In this document: positions 1 through 10,824 of the stretch, in pieces
Position numbering within the stretch: the first letter of the stretch is position 1
Layout: the number at the start of each line of letters is the position of its first letter
Source: Hirudinaria manillensis
Taxonomy: Eukaryota; Annelida; Clitellata; Hirudinida; Hirudinidae
Reading direction: 5' to 3'
Assembly (NCBI GenBank): GCA_034509925.1
Contig: CM067531.1
Span: 11,211,319 to 11,275,318 of the forward strand
Length of the DNA: 64,000 nt
Notes under the pieces: generated by a model
Databases searched by the model: none
The model's input: the letters and a program-made list of their open reading frames with translations, nothing else
Told to the model about the DNA's origin: nothing
Program-made: the position numbers and the translations under genes

Positions 1-2
1 AT

Positions 3-98
3 ATTAACCCTCTTTTTGGTGCAACTGATCCAACAGGAGCAACATACCAAATGCTTAATGTTTTATCCTATTATAATGGAGGCTCATTATCATTTTAA
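3..98 (+). CDS. Possible C-terminal exon fragment running in from the left edge
   Basis: An open frame of 31 codons starts at the window edge and ends in TAA at 96-98. Its composition (INPLFGATDPTGATYQ and a Gly/Ser-rich end) looks protein-like, but it is short, has no recognised domain and could be chance. If real, it would be the last exon of a plus-strand gene lying mostly outside the window and converging on the CEP192-like gene. A second weak open stretch follows at 129-231 before a GTGAGA. Confidence is low. Confidence 0.15.
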   Translation: MNPLFGATDPTGATYQMLNVLSYYNGGSLSF

Positions 99-504
99 AG
101 TAGCATAATCTCCACTTGACTTTTAGAAATGTTTGTTCATTGGCAATCTTGTGGATATTATTATACAGAAGGAGACAAATAAAGGGAGTGAAGGTGCCGA
201 TGATATTGCACATCAAGACATGGGTTTAGCAAATATAAAAGTGAGATATTATGTATGTCATTTTATAGTGCTTTGTAGATTAAAATTTTATCTAAACTTA
301 CTCCAATGTAACAAAACAAGTATAAAATAAATAATTATTAGATTAAAAAGCATTTTTTTTCTAGATGTGATCTTGGTAGACACAATGTGCTGTTCCTGTT
401 CCTATTGTGCCCAACAGAAGGTTAAGCAAGGCTCATATTTCAAATCAATGCATTGCAATACCATCCAAATTTATATAATCCATACATAGAGCATCAGAGG
501 TGCT

Positions 505-3500
505 TTAAATTAGCCATGGATATGCAAGATTGGTTGCATTCCAAGCAGTGCTATTATTTCCAAAAGCATGAATGATACCTTCTGAGCTAAATTGCATGCC
601 TCAATCAAAGTTCTGATTCAAACCTCAAAACATAAAAAAATGATGCACAGAATTTGAAAAGTGATTTAACCATACTGGTTGAGTGAGGACCAGAAAATCC
701 TACATCCATTTCAATCTGAGAGCCAGCAGGCAACATCATGTTGAGTAAACAGTCACTAAATTGATTATGCATAACTTTTGTCTTCAGAACTTTACTTAGG
801 TGGAAGAGAAATTTATAGCAATCTTTAGCACCGTTGATCTGTAAAATATTTCAAAAATTAAAATTTAAAAAATTGAGAATAGCTCATTATTGAAGATATG
901 TCTCATTACAAACAAATGAACATTTGCAATGAAATTTGGGGGACTTACATGGGAAGCCATATTGATATTGATTGGAACACTGGCTTTACATTTATTTGTG
1001 ATCAATATCCTCCTCACATCATGACAATCTCCTGGTATTTCCCCAAAATCAATTTGCCTGCAAGCAGAAGTTATGCCTGGTGTGGTAATCTGCACAAAAT
1101 ATGTGAAACACAATCACATAAGTATTTTATAAATCAGACATTTACATCTCTGTGATAAATAACTGACATCTATTAAATGCAATCAAAATTTAAATATTCT
1201 ATCGGTCACCTCAATAACAGGCTTCTCGGCAATGGCCTGAAGAGTGACCACGTGTCTTCGAGCTTCTATATTCTTTTTTTCTTGAGTTTCGTACCGCTTC
1301 GTGTCCAAAATAATGACATTTAGCATCAACTGAGCCACAAAACAACCTGGTTTTCCAGGCTCAAAGTATACCTAACAATAGCAACCAAAATAAATTAGAA
1401 TTTGTCTTGTTGATATATATAATATATATATATTAACCTACTTTAACATGATTACTGGATAGTTTGTTGAGAAAAATCTTCTTCTCAAACGAAAATACGT
1501 GCTTGTGATCATCCAAACTCGGAACCCGTTCTCCGTTTATGAATAAGGAGTGGAGAGATAAATTAATTGAACATAATAAATTTGAATGATTATCCACTTT
1601 TAACATCTCTTCAGAGGATGATCCAACACAACAGACATCCTTAAAAGCTAACTCTGACGTCATTTTAATAAGGCTTAAGGAAGATCCTAGATTAAGAAAG
1701 CCATCTAGAGAATAAAAATGTAAACTTGTTTTCAAAACTAATTATATAATGAACAAATTGAATCAACAATATCGAAATGATTTGCAAAAACGTCATTACC
1801 ATTTGGCATTTTTGAGAAGGAGTTGCATATTGTGGCAGTTTCTGAATCCCAGTTTATGATTTTTTCACTTTTTCCTGGCGAATCAAAGACGCAGCTGCTT
1901 ATGGATGAAAGTCTGATCCTCTCACCATGACAGGGTTCAATGTCAGAAACTGGAGAAGACATTCTCCTTGCTGTTGATTTTATGGGTGTGCTTGAGTAGC
2001 ATTGATTAGATGACCCAGAACTCTTTCCAATTGAAAATTTCCCTAATGCTTTGTTCTTAGAGGGGGAATTGTTGTTAATGTCAGGAATGTGATGATTAGT
2101 TGCTGCCTCTAGCCAATCAGCAACATAATCAGATGTTTTTCTACTTCCATGTTTCTCAGCATTTTGAACACCATCTCCTGGATTCGAGAAATCAGTAGAT
2201 GCTGACATGCAATTCTCATGTCTGGGAAGCATTGGCATCTTATTGTCTTTCAAATTGGATGAGTTAGTTTTATAATTTATCATTACATTCTGCTTTTCAT
2301 CCAATCCTTGTTCTGTCAAATGACTAGTAGGGCATATCGAGACGTCATGACGAACGAGAGATCCGGCCCCGGAGTATCGTTCACTTTCTCTGGAGAGTTC
2401 GGCAATTGCACTCAGTTGCCTACCAACGTATGAACCCTCCCTGGAATCGAAGGAGATTTTTGACGATCGAGAATTCCAAATTCCTTTTGACCCGAAGGCT
2501 GCATGCTTGCATACTTCAGAGTCCTGTACATAATCCAGATTCACTTCATTCAATAAAGTTTCATTTGTCTGAGTATCAGTTTCTGAAGGTGATTTCTCTC
2601 TTCTGTTATTTAAATCTTTGTCTAAAGATTGGAACACAACCATGGTTAAACCAAAGTTAAAAAAAGTTATTGAGTTAAAATTCAGTTAAAAGTTAAACCT
2701 TTGTTTCTGTTGTCAGCAGAATTTCTATAATTGGTATCTGTTTTTTTTAAATCTCCAAAACTTGGCTGAAATTAATTATCAATTGTTGAAAACATCTTTA
2801 CTATAAATACCTCAATAAATATTTTTAAGTTTGAGCATTTTTTAAATTTTGATTACAAATTGCTAATAGCATATAAGTTATATAGTCTGTTGTGGTGTGG
2901 CAATTTTTTTAAAGTTTAACTGAGGTTCAAGTCTCATCACCAGCACAAAAGCAATATAGGAGAGAACATGAAAGTATTTTGATGACACAAATGGCAATCC
3001 TGGCAGAAACAAATGGCATAAGAAGGCCAATGAAGAAGCCTCCCACAGCCAGAAGTTGAATCCAGATTGGATAACCAACAGGGACATCCAGATGATCACC
3101 AGATGCATCCCATCCCGGGAAACGTCAGGGGTGTCAAAAGGCCAAAATGTTTGAATATGGTGGACCAATCAATTATGCTTATTGTAATGATAGTTCCAAT
3201 TGTAATCCATGGGAGTGTTGCCATAACTATGTATCAGCCAACATCAACTTACTTCCAGCAATACTATCAAACATGGTCAAAGCAATACATAAATTATCAA
3301 CAAAAACAATGTAATAATAAAAGTGGTTTGAAACAGCACCAGTTTCCATCTTACCCTTTCAATACCCTCACTCCCTTCGAGGCATCCGAGAGGAAAAGAT
3401 CTGAGAGCGATGTACGAACCGAACGATATCTTCTTTCGTTTAACCTTCTCTTCTTCCCTGCTGTTATTATTTCCACTTCCAGACTGCAGAGACGACGTGG

Positions 3501-4978
3501 TAACGGAACAAAGAGAAGCCATCTTCCATCCTTCGGGGAGGCTCAATGTTGACTTATCGAACCTATCTGACGGCATCTCCTGCGTTAAATGATAAACGGG
3601 TTTTGGCTTGAGCTAGGACAAACAAATTCTTTAAATTTTAATAAAAGGCAACAAAAAATTATCTTGTGGTTCAATTCAATTATATTATTCAAAGTAATCA
3701 TATCAAATGATCCATGATCTCACACACTCAAATATATAACTCCTATGTGTGTCTTCTTAAATTTATAATTAACATGAAAGAACATATTCTCATTGTTGAT
3801 AACAAATAATAATTATTCTGGTCAACTTCTGCAAATCTTTCCCGCAAGTCAGCAGATTATTTATTTAATATAAGTTATAAATGTTTAATTAAGTTATAAA
3901 TGTGCATCAGTGTTTCTCAGATATGTTTCTGATGAGTCATTAAGTCTCAGATGTTCTTATTTTGCATAAAAAGTAATTTAAAAATTTATGATGCAACCAA
4001 TACGGTCAGAGTTCATTGAGTGCTTAATTAACACATGACCGAATATAAAAGCAACGTGGTTGTGGTGTGTGTCAATCTACAGGAATGCAAAAAAATAATT
4101 TATCAAAATGAACTTTAAATATTATAATTTATATATGTACCTCATTAAATTGATTGTCCATCATATTTTGCTTTTCGTCTGCTGAAAACATATTCAAAGC
4201 TTCTCCTGAAAATAAATGACTGAATCAAACCCGAATTTTAATTTGCAATATTGTTTCATATTAAAATGTGAGAAACATTTGTGCTTCTAAGCTTTAGTGC
4301 CCATGTTTGTGTTCACAGCAAAATGTTACATAATTAACTTTAATTGTCATCCTCGATATCATGCATTCTCCCTTATTCCATAGAAAAAGGCTTGAACTGA
4401 TATCTCTCGTTTCTAGCTTTGATTTTTTTTTAATTTCTATAGTTGAGCAAATCATAAAACAAAACAGGTAAAAACTTGTCTCAACATAATTGTGCCATTC
4501 CAATTACCTTATTCATTCAGCAACATAATCATAAAGAGTGTTGCTTGCAATTATTCCCCTTAGGTGATTAAATTTTGATGATAAGTAAAAAAGGACATAA
4601 ACATTATAGAATAAAAGCATGTAAAAGTATGTCCCAGCCTAGAACAATTTTAAAATTTGGCTATGCCTATTATGGATGAGGGTATTCATTCCTAGTAAGT
4701 ATTTTATTAATGTTGATATTGAATAAAGTTTTGAAACTTTTGCTATATTTTAATGCTTGTTGGATTGTTATGCTTATTAATAGGGAATGAGGTAGAATAG
4801 AAAAAATGCCATGTAAAATATCAACTTAACTGAAAATATTAAGTAAGTTTTAAAATATAGCTCAAAATAAATAAATACCGAAGGATAAAAATTCTCCGCT
4901 GTTCAGTGAGAGTTCGTTGAATTTGTGCCCAATGATCTGATCTTGAAACCCATACGAATCCCCATTGGAATTCGACAT
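505..4978 (-). CDS. CEP192: CEP192/SPD-2-like centrosome scaffold protein, short form (10 exons, about 711 aa)
   Basis: CEP192/SPD-2 proteins recruit pericentriolar material and mitotic kinases to centrioles through repeated ASH/MSP-like beta domains. Exons on the minus strand are 4978-4879, 4205-4141, 3612-3355, 2765-2699, 2621-1800, 1704-1442, 1371-1210, 1089-949, 838-676 and 599-505; all junction phases agree. The start is ATG at 4978 (MSNSNGDSYGFQDQ). The first half (to about residue 415) is Ser/Asn-rich and probably disordered. The second half shows ASH-like strands: the exon at 1704-1442 (GSSLSLIKMTSELAF, then SLFINGERVP), then VYFEPGKPGCFVAQL, VVTLQAIAEKPVIEV and CRQIDFGEIPG. These resemble the Spd-2/CEP192 repeats. 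It is far shorter than vertebrate CEP192 (about 2,500 aa) and nearer nematode SPD-2. The last exon has a weak acceptor, so the C-terminus is the least certain part. Another ASH-domain protein is possible. Confidence 0.55.
2933..3340 (+). pseudogene. Frameshifted fragment of an unidentified Gln/Tyr/Pro-rich protein inside a CEP192-like intron
   Basis: On the plus strand, inside the intron between exons 3 and 4 of the opposite-strand gene, short open frames in two registers read like one coding sequence: QYRREHESILMTQMAILAE and RRPMKKPPT in one frame, then HPDDHQMHPIPGNVRGVKRP and STYFQQYYQTWSKQYINYQQ in another. The Gln/Tyr-rich tail and KRPK stretch suggest an RNA-binding or splicing-type protein, but I cannot name the family. 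The shifts between frames and lack of introns fit a processed (retrocopied) pseudogene. Low-complexity chance similarity is the alternative. Confidence 0.25.
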
Positions 4979-5318
4979 TTTCTCCCTAAAATGTATGTCT
5001 TCATGCATGTACAAAAGCTACTTATTTGATGTTTTGCAATGTTACAACGTCCGGGAAATTCTATCAAGACGAACAGCTTTCGAGCAGCGCGCACATTCTA
5101 GTGTTTACATAACTGGAACATTGATACTTTATTACTTTATTTCAAAAGTTGGTTTGCCTTCGTACTTGATTCGTTCGGATAATTTTAATATTTAATTATA
5201 AATTCAACTAGGTAATTGGGTACTACTCGACTATCGTATTATTAAATGCATATTCTTTTACTAGTCACGTATAACTCGTCAAAAATTGGAATTCAATTCA
5301 TATTAATTAATATTATTG
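4979..5318. other. Upstream region of the CEP192-like gene
   Basis: About 340 bp between the start codon at 4978 and the Merlin element. It should contain the minus-strand 5' UTR and promoter. No clear TATA box, coding exon or repeat is visible. Confidence 0.4.
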
Positions 5319-6171
5319 CTCCACCCCCCTTGCATATTATTAATAAAATATTAATAATAGCTCCGCCTACAGTTAACAAAAATAAAAATCAAAAGATAAA
5401 ATTGAAACATAATTAAAACAAGTACTCATTCAAGTAAATAATATATATCTATTGTGCTGTAATAAAACCAAGAAAAAGCCAAATTACGAGGTAACTGACG
5501 ATCCAGTCGGAGGGTTTTTAGAAAAAGGCCCAATGGGAAGCGATTAAGGCAATGACCGCTTTGTTCTTACCAGTTCCCTCCTAGTTATAAATAGTGGTTT
5601 GATGAGTATTGGCACTCTTTCCTGCTTAACCTTTATTTTCAAATAACTGTACTTTCTCCGTGTTATTAAGCTTTTATAATATATTTCTCCAGTAAAAATA
5701 AAATCTTAATTTTGCTTCAGTGGCTTTTCCGAAAGTGACTAAGAAAACAATCCAGGATTTCCAAGTTGGATTTGGAACCCAACTGGAGATCATCCAGTGG
5801 GCCATGGACAATGGTTTACTGGCCAGAAGTTGTGTCTGCCGTTGCTCTGGGGTGGATACTCAAATGGGATTCGGGAAGAAAGCCAGCCTCAGCGACGGCT
5901 ACTCATGGCGCTGCCCGGTCTGCCGCTCAACAAAAACAATAAGAGAAGGGAGTTTCTATAAAGGCATCAACTTATCGTTGCGAACGAATATCAATGTGAG
6001 AATTTACTTTTTACCCGGTTATAAATTTCATAGCTAGACATAGATGGTGTGTTATAAAATTTAACGTTTTGATTATTTGAATTGCAGATGACTTACTTGT
6101 GGTCTTGATGGGCTATCATTAATAGTTTATTAATAATTAATATTTTATTAATGATATGCAAGGGGGTGGAC
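5319..6171 (+). mobile_element. Merlin-superfamily (ISXO2/IS1595-like) DNA transposon remnant
   Basis: An approximately 850-bp element bounded by inverted repeats: the left end at 5319-5360 (CCACCCCCCTTGCATATTAT, then AT-rich) reappears as reverse complement at 6137-6171 (CCACCCCCTTGCATATCATT). Between them is the N-terminal part of an ISXO2-like transposase (separate entry). Merlin elements are the eukaryotic relatives of the bacterial IS1016/IS1595 group. No target-site duplication could be settled because the flanks are AT-rich. The catalytic DDE part is missing, so this copy cannot move by itself. Confidence 0.6.
5721..6108 (+). pseudogene. Truncated Merlin/ISXO2-like transposase (zinc-ribbon N-terminus only)
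   Basis: The frame opens after a splice acceptor (TTGCTTCAG, 5712-5720) and runs to 5995 (GTGAGA donor), then resumes at 6088-6108 after an acceptor, reading MTYLWS and a TGA stop. It shows a four-cysteine zinc ribbon: CVCRC early and the pattern W-R-C-P-V-C-R later, then T-I-R-E-G-S-F. This is the layout seen before the DDE domain of ISXO2-like transposases (DG..WRCP.C, SIR.GS.F, then a Y-L-W segment). The stop falls where the catalytic domain should begin, leaving about 98 codons. The upstream exon with the start codon was not found. Confidence 0.55.
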
Positions 6172-6881
6172 CTATGCCTGCTCCGATGAATTGAGCGAAG
6201 AAGGCTCGCATGTTGGAAGTAGGGGGGATGCTAATTGATCGGATTACCAAAAACTTGTCGAGTGAAGAACAATCAATATGTGAACCGACCAAGTCCTGGA
6301 ATCAAGGAGTTATTGACCTTCAATTAATTAATTATTATTGATATCTTTATTTTTCAATTGGATAAATCTATAAGGAAGATTTTCATATAGCAATACAGAA
6401 GAAAGTTAAAATTATACGAAAAACACTAAATGCGGCTTAGAAAATAATTTAAAAAAAAGATTAATATAATTCTCCAAAGCACAGCAATCATCAACAGAGG
6501 CTGCATCCTTGAATAAACTTCAGTCAACCATTCGTAGCTTTGCGTCACTGCTCTACAAAAAATAAAACTAGATTCTGTTATCATTATTTTGACGTTAAGT
6601 GATAGAAAAAAATAATGACATAAATCTTTGTGAATCAAAGTTTTATTACATATTTGTAAAAATGTGAAAATTGGCAATACATTTGCTAAAACTTAGAATT
6701 ACAAAGTATCTTTTATTCTTACACTAAGTGTAGCTGTTAAATACAATGGACAATAAAAACAAATACATTGCATGACAAGCATACAAACATACTTTGTACC
6801 ATAACAGATTTATTACAATCATCGTAAAATATTAAAACTTCCAGGGTTATTTGTTTGTACAGTTTAGACATGTCTCATTGA
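6172..6881. other. Non-coding stretch before the 526-aa gene
   Basis: AT-rich DNA. 6163-6215 begins a repeat (GGTGGACCTATGCCTGCTCC) that recurs at about 10,500 and 11,570. Apart from a possible orphan exon at 6426-6552 on the minus strand, nothing coding is evident. An in-frame TGA at 6879 precedes the next start codon. Confidence 0.4.
6426..6552 (-). CDS. Possible orphan last exon with a hydrophobic C-terminus
   Basis: After a good acceptor (TTTTTTGTAG) the minus strand reads 42 codons to a TAG at 6426-6428: AVTQSYEWLTEVYSRMQ followed by a hydrophobic segment of about 20 residues, like a tail anchor. No matching upstream exon was found; the DNA immediately 5' is non-coding and further upstream lies an opposite-strand gene. 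It may be a gene fragment or chance. Confidence 0.2.
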
Positions 6882-9800
6882 ATGATGGCCTGTGTTGGAT
6901 TGCCAAGTGATATTGCTAGAGGTATAGTTATTAGTAGTGTAATTATTATTTTAATTAAATAAAAACTGTGTATTAATAGTATTAGCAAATTATGATCATA
7001 TTACTAAAATTTTCTTATTAACATTTATAACAGATTTGGAAGTGCAAATTCAGACTTTACAAGGATTGAACGGAGAGCTAGCCGATGCGGAGGTACTATA
7101 GCAATAAAAATAATATAAAATGATCAGTAATTGGTCAATAAAATGCATGCATTCAAATTTAAAATTAATTGAATCTGTTTTTAGCCTACGGAACAAATAA
7201 TAGAGAAATTTAAACAAGTTTCTATTGCATTAAGGTAAACAAATTTTCATCTTGATAAAATTATTCGACTTTTGCTTCAGTTTAATTTCAACAATTTTTT
7301 CAAAATAATCGCAAGAATTCACAAGAACTTTTAATATGATTTAGTTTCATAGTATTAAATTTATGTGAAGTAACAAAAACGTTGAATTTATTAATTTCTG
7401 AAATATTTCAGTTCCATGTTACCCGGTCTTTCGGACAACACACTTTCTGAGATTGATGACCTGTTGTATCCTGAAGATGATAAAACTGTTATAATACCAT
7501 CGAGTTTGTGTTACTTTTATTTGAATTTTTACCATGACTTTATTGTATATGTTTGCCTTGTTTCCTTAGATTCAGCATTACATTCCAAAGAGACATTTTC
7601 TATTATATCACAAAATATTTTGGAATTGTATCTTGAGTACTACAGTTATTTAGTAAGCTATAATATAATTTATTTTATAATTTGATCATAATTTAACTAA
7701 TTCTAGTTTTAGATTAAGATAAAATGTTTACCTATTTTATTCGAAATATATCATTTTGTTCAGGTTCTAAGACACAAACTACTCTTAAAATGGGCTCTTT
7801 ATGACACCACATTCCTCCAATTGCTTGAAAATATTCCATTGGATCATTTTGGACGTGATCGATATAGTGACATACTTGCGTAATTAACAAATTTCTATAT
7901 TTTATCTTATAATTGGACTCCATTATTGCTAAGATTTGAAATCAAAAACTTTTTTGACAGAATTTTTAGGTTTTTCATTCTTTCAAGAGATGAATATAAA
8001 TTGTGCATTGCTGTTAAAATAATGAAAGTTGCTATAACTTACATCAAACAGGACGTGGGAGATGGTTAATTTTTTTTCACTTTTAAAGAGTCATATTAGT
8101 TATAAGTAATAGCAAAAATAATAATAAGCAATAAATATAAAAACTATTACCTCAAAATTTGCAGAATTGTTTCAATTTTATTGGTTGAAAGATGTGTCTA
8201 AAATCCCTGAAGCCAAAGACATAAATAAGAAAAGAGTGACATCTTGGCTTTCCAAACAATGTAAACCAATCTCATTCCAAACTCACAATTTGTCAAGTAG
8301 TATTAATTACCATAACTGATTAAAAATATTTTCCAACAGCTAAATACATATATGAGGCAATTGACTTAAAGTCAACACGAATGTATGATGAAGAAAAAAC
8401 ATACTTTGATGAATTTGGTTACGGTGATGAGGTTAGTTCTGTTTTTAAACATAAAAACATCAATTTTAATGTGATGTAACAAATGGCGAATCTTTCGTTT
8501 ACAAAGTAAAATACCTTTTAAAATGGTACTTTGTTTTAACAAATTTAAAACTTCTAGGTCCATACGAGTATCAAATATTTGCGATTGATGGAAAATGCGT
8601 TATTTCGTCGGGGCAACGTTGCCCTAGCTAAGAAACTCTATAATTACTTTATGTCTGCTGAGAGTGAAGATGAAAAGTTGGATCGATTGAAAGTTTATCT
8701 TAAAGCTGCCATTGTAAGATGATAAAAAATCATTTATGTGAAGTTAAAACATAAATTTTGATTAATTCATTAAAATAATTTATTTGGATTTAATTGCATA
8801 ATACTTTTACATTTATTATGGTTTAATATTTCTCAGCATAGACGGCTTGTAGATGATGAACCTGAAAGTTATGAAGATTATGAAACAGCAAAATTTGTAG
8901 AAAAATTCAATCCCAGTGTTGATGCTCTTGGCCAAATCTTCATTCATCTGAAAGCGGTAAATATTCTTAAGATTATTTTGATGAAACAAATACATTTAAA
9001 ATTTGAAATGTTTATTTCAAAAACTCAAACATTAATTGCATTGTTAAAAAATAAATTGATATGTGAATATTTTAGGAAGGAAATTATACAGACGATCAAC
9101 TAAGAGACATAGAAAAGCATCACAATTACGTCATGGAACCTTACCTGTCTGATGATACATTCAACTCAGATGTTTGGAGACCCCATGTTCGACAGTTGAT
9201 AAGTGACAAACTGAGTGATGTAAAACAATCCAACAATGAAGTTAATTCAGGAGAGCCTGATTATACAATCGAACATTTCATTTTATTTGACGACCTCATG
9301 AAATGCATGCATTTGCTAAATATTTTATATACTGCAATGTATAAATGTGTGGAACTGCTTAAGGTACTGCAACAAAAACATTCTTTTATTCACAAAATCA
9401 AACTTAAATCCTAAAATTATTCTCTTGAAATTGCCAAAATATGATGTTAGACAATTTTACTGCATGATTTTTATTAATAATATCATACGATAATAAAGTG
9501 ATTTATATTTAGACAAAAGGATTTATTGCTGATGCTCCAGTATTCAGGTGTAAATTTTCTAAAATAATTCAATACTTGAATGAAGTATTAAGAGATCCAT
9601 CGAAAGGTGGTAATGTACCGTGGTGGATTGAGACGGTTCTCAGAAAATGGTTAAAACATTTTAAAATATCTTTTTTAAAAAAATGATGAGTAAAAATATT
9701 TAATATACTCTCAAATACAACAGAACTATATATATATATATAAATATATATACAATATATTAGTGAAAATAATTACATACTAATTTTTTTATAAACAGTC

Positions 9801-10055
9801 CGTTCATGTTTCTATCTAAAAGTCATGACTACATGATGGAAGATTTGATCAAATTGTTGAAAGGGGAGCATGTTGATGAGGTGAGTCTTAATTAAAATAT
9901 TACAATAATTTGTTGGCTTGACACAAAACCATAAAGTTAATTAGTAACATATTGATTTAATTAAGTATTACATTTCTTTGTCTTTGCAGATGGCAAAGGA
10001 AGAACTATATTATGCCATAAATTCTTCAATATTCGCTGATTATGATATGCTCTAA
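6882..10055 (+). CDS. Unidentified 526-aa helical protein (15 exons)
   Basis: Fifteen exons assemble with fully consistent phases: 6882-6921, 7034-7092, 7185-7234, 7412-7503, 7570-7652, 7764-7879, 7961-8064, 8165-8260, 8340-8431, 8558-8713, 8837-8956, 9076-9363, 9513-9649, 9799-9880 and 9990-10055. The start is the first of two ATGs (MMACVGLPSDIAR), with an in-frame stop just upstream. Residues 14-85 look like a coiled coil plus an acidic stretch (IEKFKQVSIALSS, SEIDDLLYPEDD). The rest is predicted helical, with Trp/Tyr-rich amphipathic segments (LFQFYWLKDVSKIPE, NVPWWIETVLRKW) and a TPR-like piece (ALFRRGNVALAKKLYN). It has no signal peptide or transmembrane segment. The end is NSSIFADYDML. 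I compared it mentally with Zwilch, NELF-B, NELF-C/D, glomulin and KIFBP and none fitted. The clean splicing makes it a real gene of unknown function. Confidence 0.8.
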
Positions 10056-10113
10056 GCAATGCAAGATTATTTGGTCATTAATAAAAAAATATTTATAACA
10101 ATAAAAATTATTA

Positions 10114-10491
10114 CAGTCAAACTTCGGTACTATGCCACCCATCGGGTCGATAGAAAGTGGGATTGTAAAAACGGCCTTATTTTATGCAATAAAAACAGCT
10201 TTATTTCCTCAAGTTACCTCTGAGCTGAGTCTAAAAATCGTTGGTTGCCGTATTTACTTTGGAAAGTATTAACCTGATCAAATCTTAAAAATACAAGGCA
10301 ATGTCTCTTAATTACTTCCCCCGACTGGAAATATGTCCTTAACTTCATAGGTTAGATAAACATTGTCAGGACCCTGGTGGCATAGTAGCGGGAGTTGGGG
10401 TGGTATAGTAAAGTTTTTTTGTATAGAATTTTGTCGGGACCGAGCAAAAATGGCATAATAGCGAGGATGGTACAGTAGCGAGATTTGACTG
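10114..10491. mobile_element. Non-autonomous pogo/Tigger-like element (MITE, 378 bp)
   Basis: It starts CAGTCAAACTTCGGTACTAT and ends with the inverted form (reverse complement CAGTCAAATCTCGCTACTGT), with TA on both sides (10112-10113 and 10492-10493). CAGTCAAA-type ends and a TA target duplication are typical of pogo/Tigger elements. Its two ends match the ends of the longer pogo-like copy at 10,825-11,503, so it looks like an internal-deletion derivative. Confidence 0.65.
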
Positions 10492-10497
10492 TATAGG

Positions 10498-10689
10498 CAA
10501 GTAGGTGGAGCTATGCTTGCTTTGATATTTCGAGGGAAAATGAGGTACAACTGATTGTGATTACCTACTAAATCGCACTGGCTACGACCATAGAATTTGC
10601 ATAACGGGCAAAAAATCTACCTGCATCTCTCACGAACGAAGTGGTCGTTCTAGACATTTTAAATCCATTCATGTCGAATCAGGCATGGC
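10498..10689. repeat. Dispersed repeat fragment between pogo-like copies
   Basis: 10,498-10,550 carries a copy of the GGTGGAGCTATG-type repeat also seen at about 6,163 and 11,565. The rest shows no convincing gene. Confidence 0.35.
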
Positions 10690-10815
10690 AGAGCCATCTG
10701 CCCGCCGTAGCGCAGCGCAAAAATGAACATTTGGGTATGCCCAAGCTGTCAAAAAAAACACTGCGATGGATAACTGTATCGAGTGCGACAGCTGCCTCGA
10801 ATGGTTCCATTTTGT
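10690..10815 (+). pseudogene. Degenerate PHD-finger-like fragment
   Basis: Two short frames separated by a one-base shift in an A-run read as parts of a zinc finger: VCPSCQKKHC, then DNCIECDSCLEWFHF. The C..C, then C-D-x-C-x-x-W-F-H order is that of a PHD finger, and such fingers occur at the C-termini of several invertebrate transposon proteins. The frame is broken and the fragment ends just before the pogo-like copy at 10,825, so it is a relic, most likely from a mobile element. Confidence 0.35.
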
Positions 10816-10824
10816 TCGTGTATA

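Noticed and set aside
3067-3552. 161-codon plus-strand ORF as an intact gene
   Set aside because: Its second half is antisense to a phase-checked exon of the CEP192-like gene; only the first part, with a frameshift upstream, looks like a relic.
5721-6037. Recent bacterial gene transfer suggested by the ISXO2-like frame
   Set aside because: It is spliced and lies between AT-rich inverted repeats; the eukaryotic Merlin family explains it.
6882-10055. Assignment of the 526-aa gene to Zwilch, NELF subunits, glomulin or KIFBP
   Set aside because: General helical character agrees, but none of the family hallmark segments line up.
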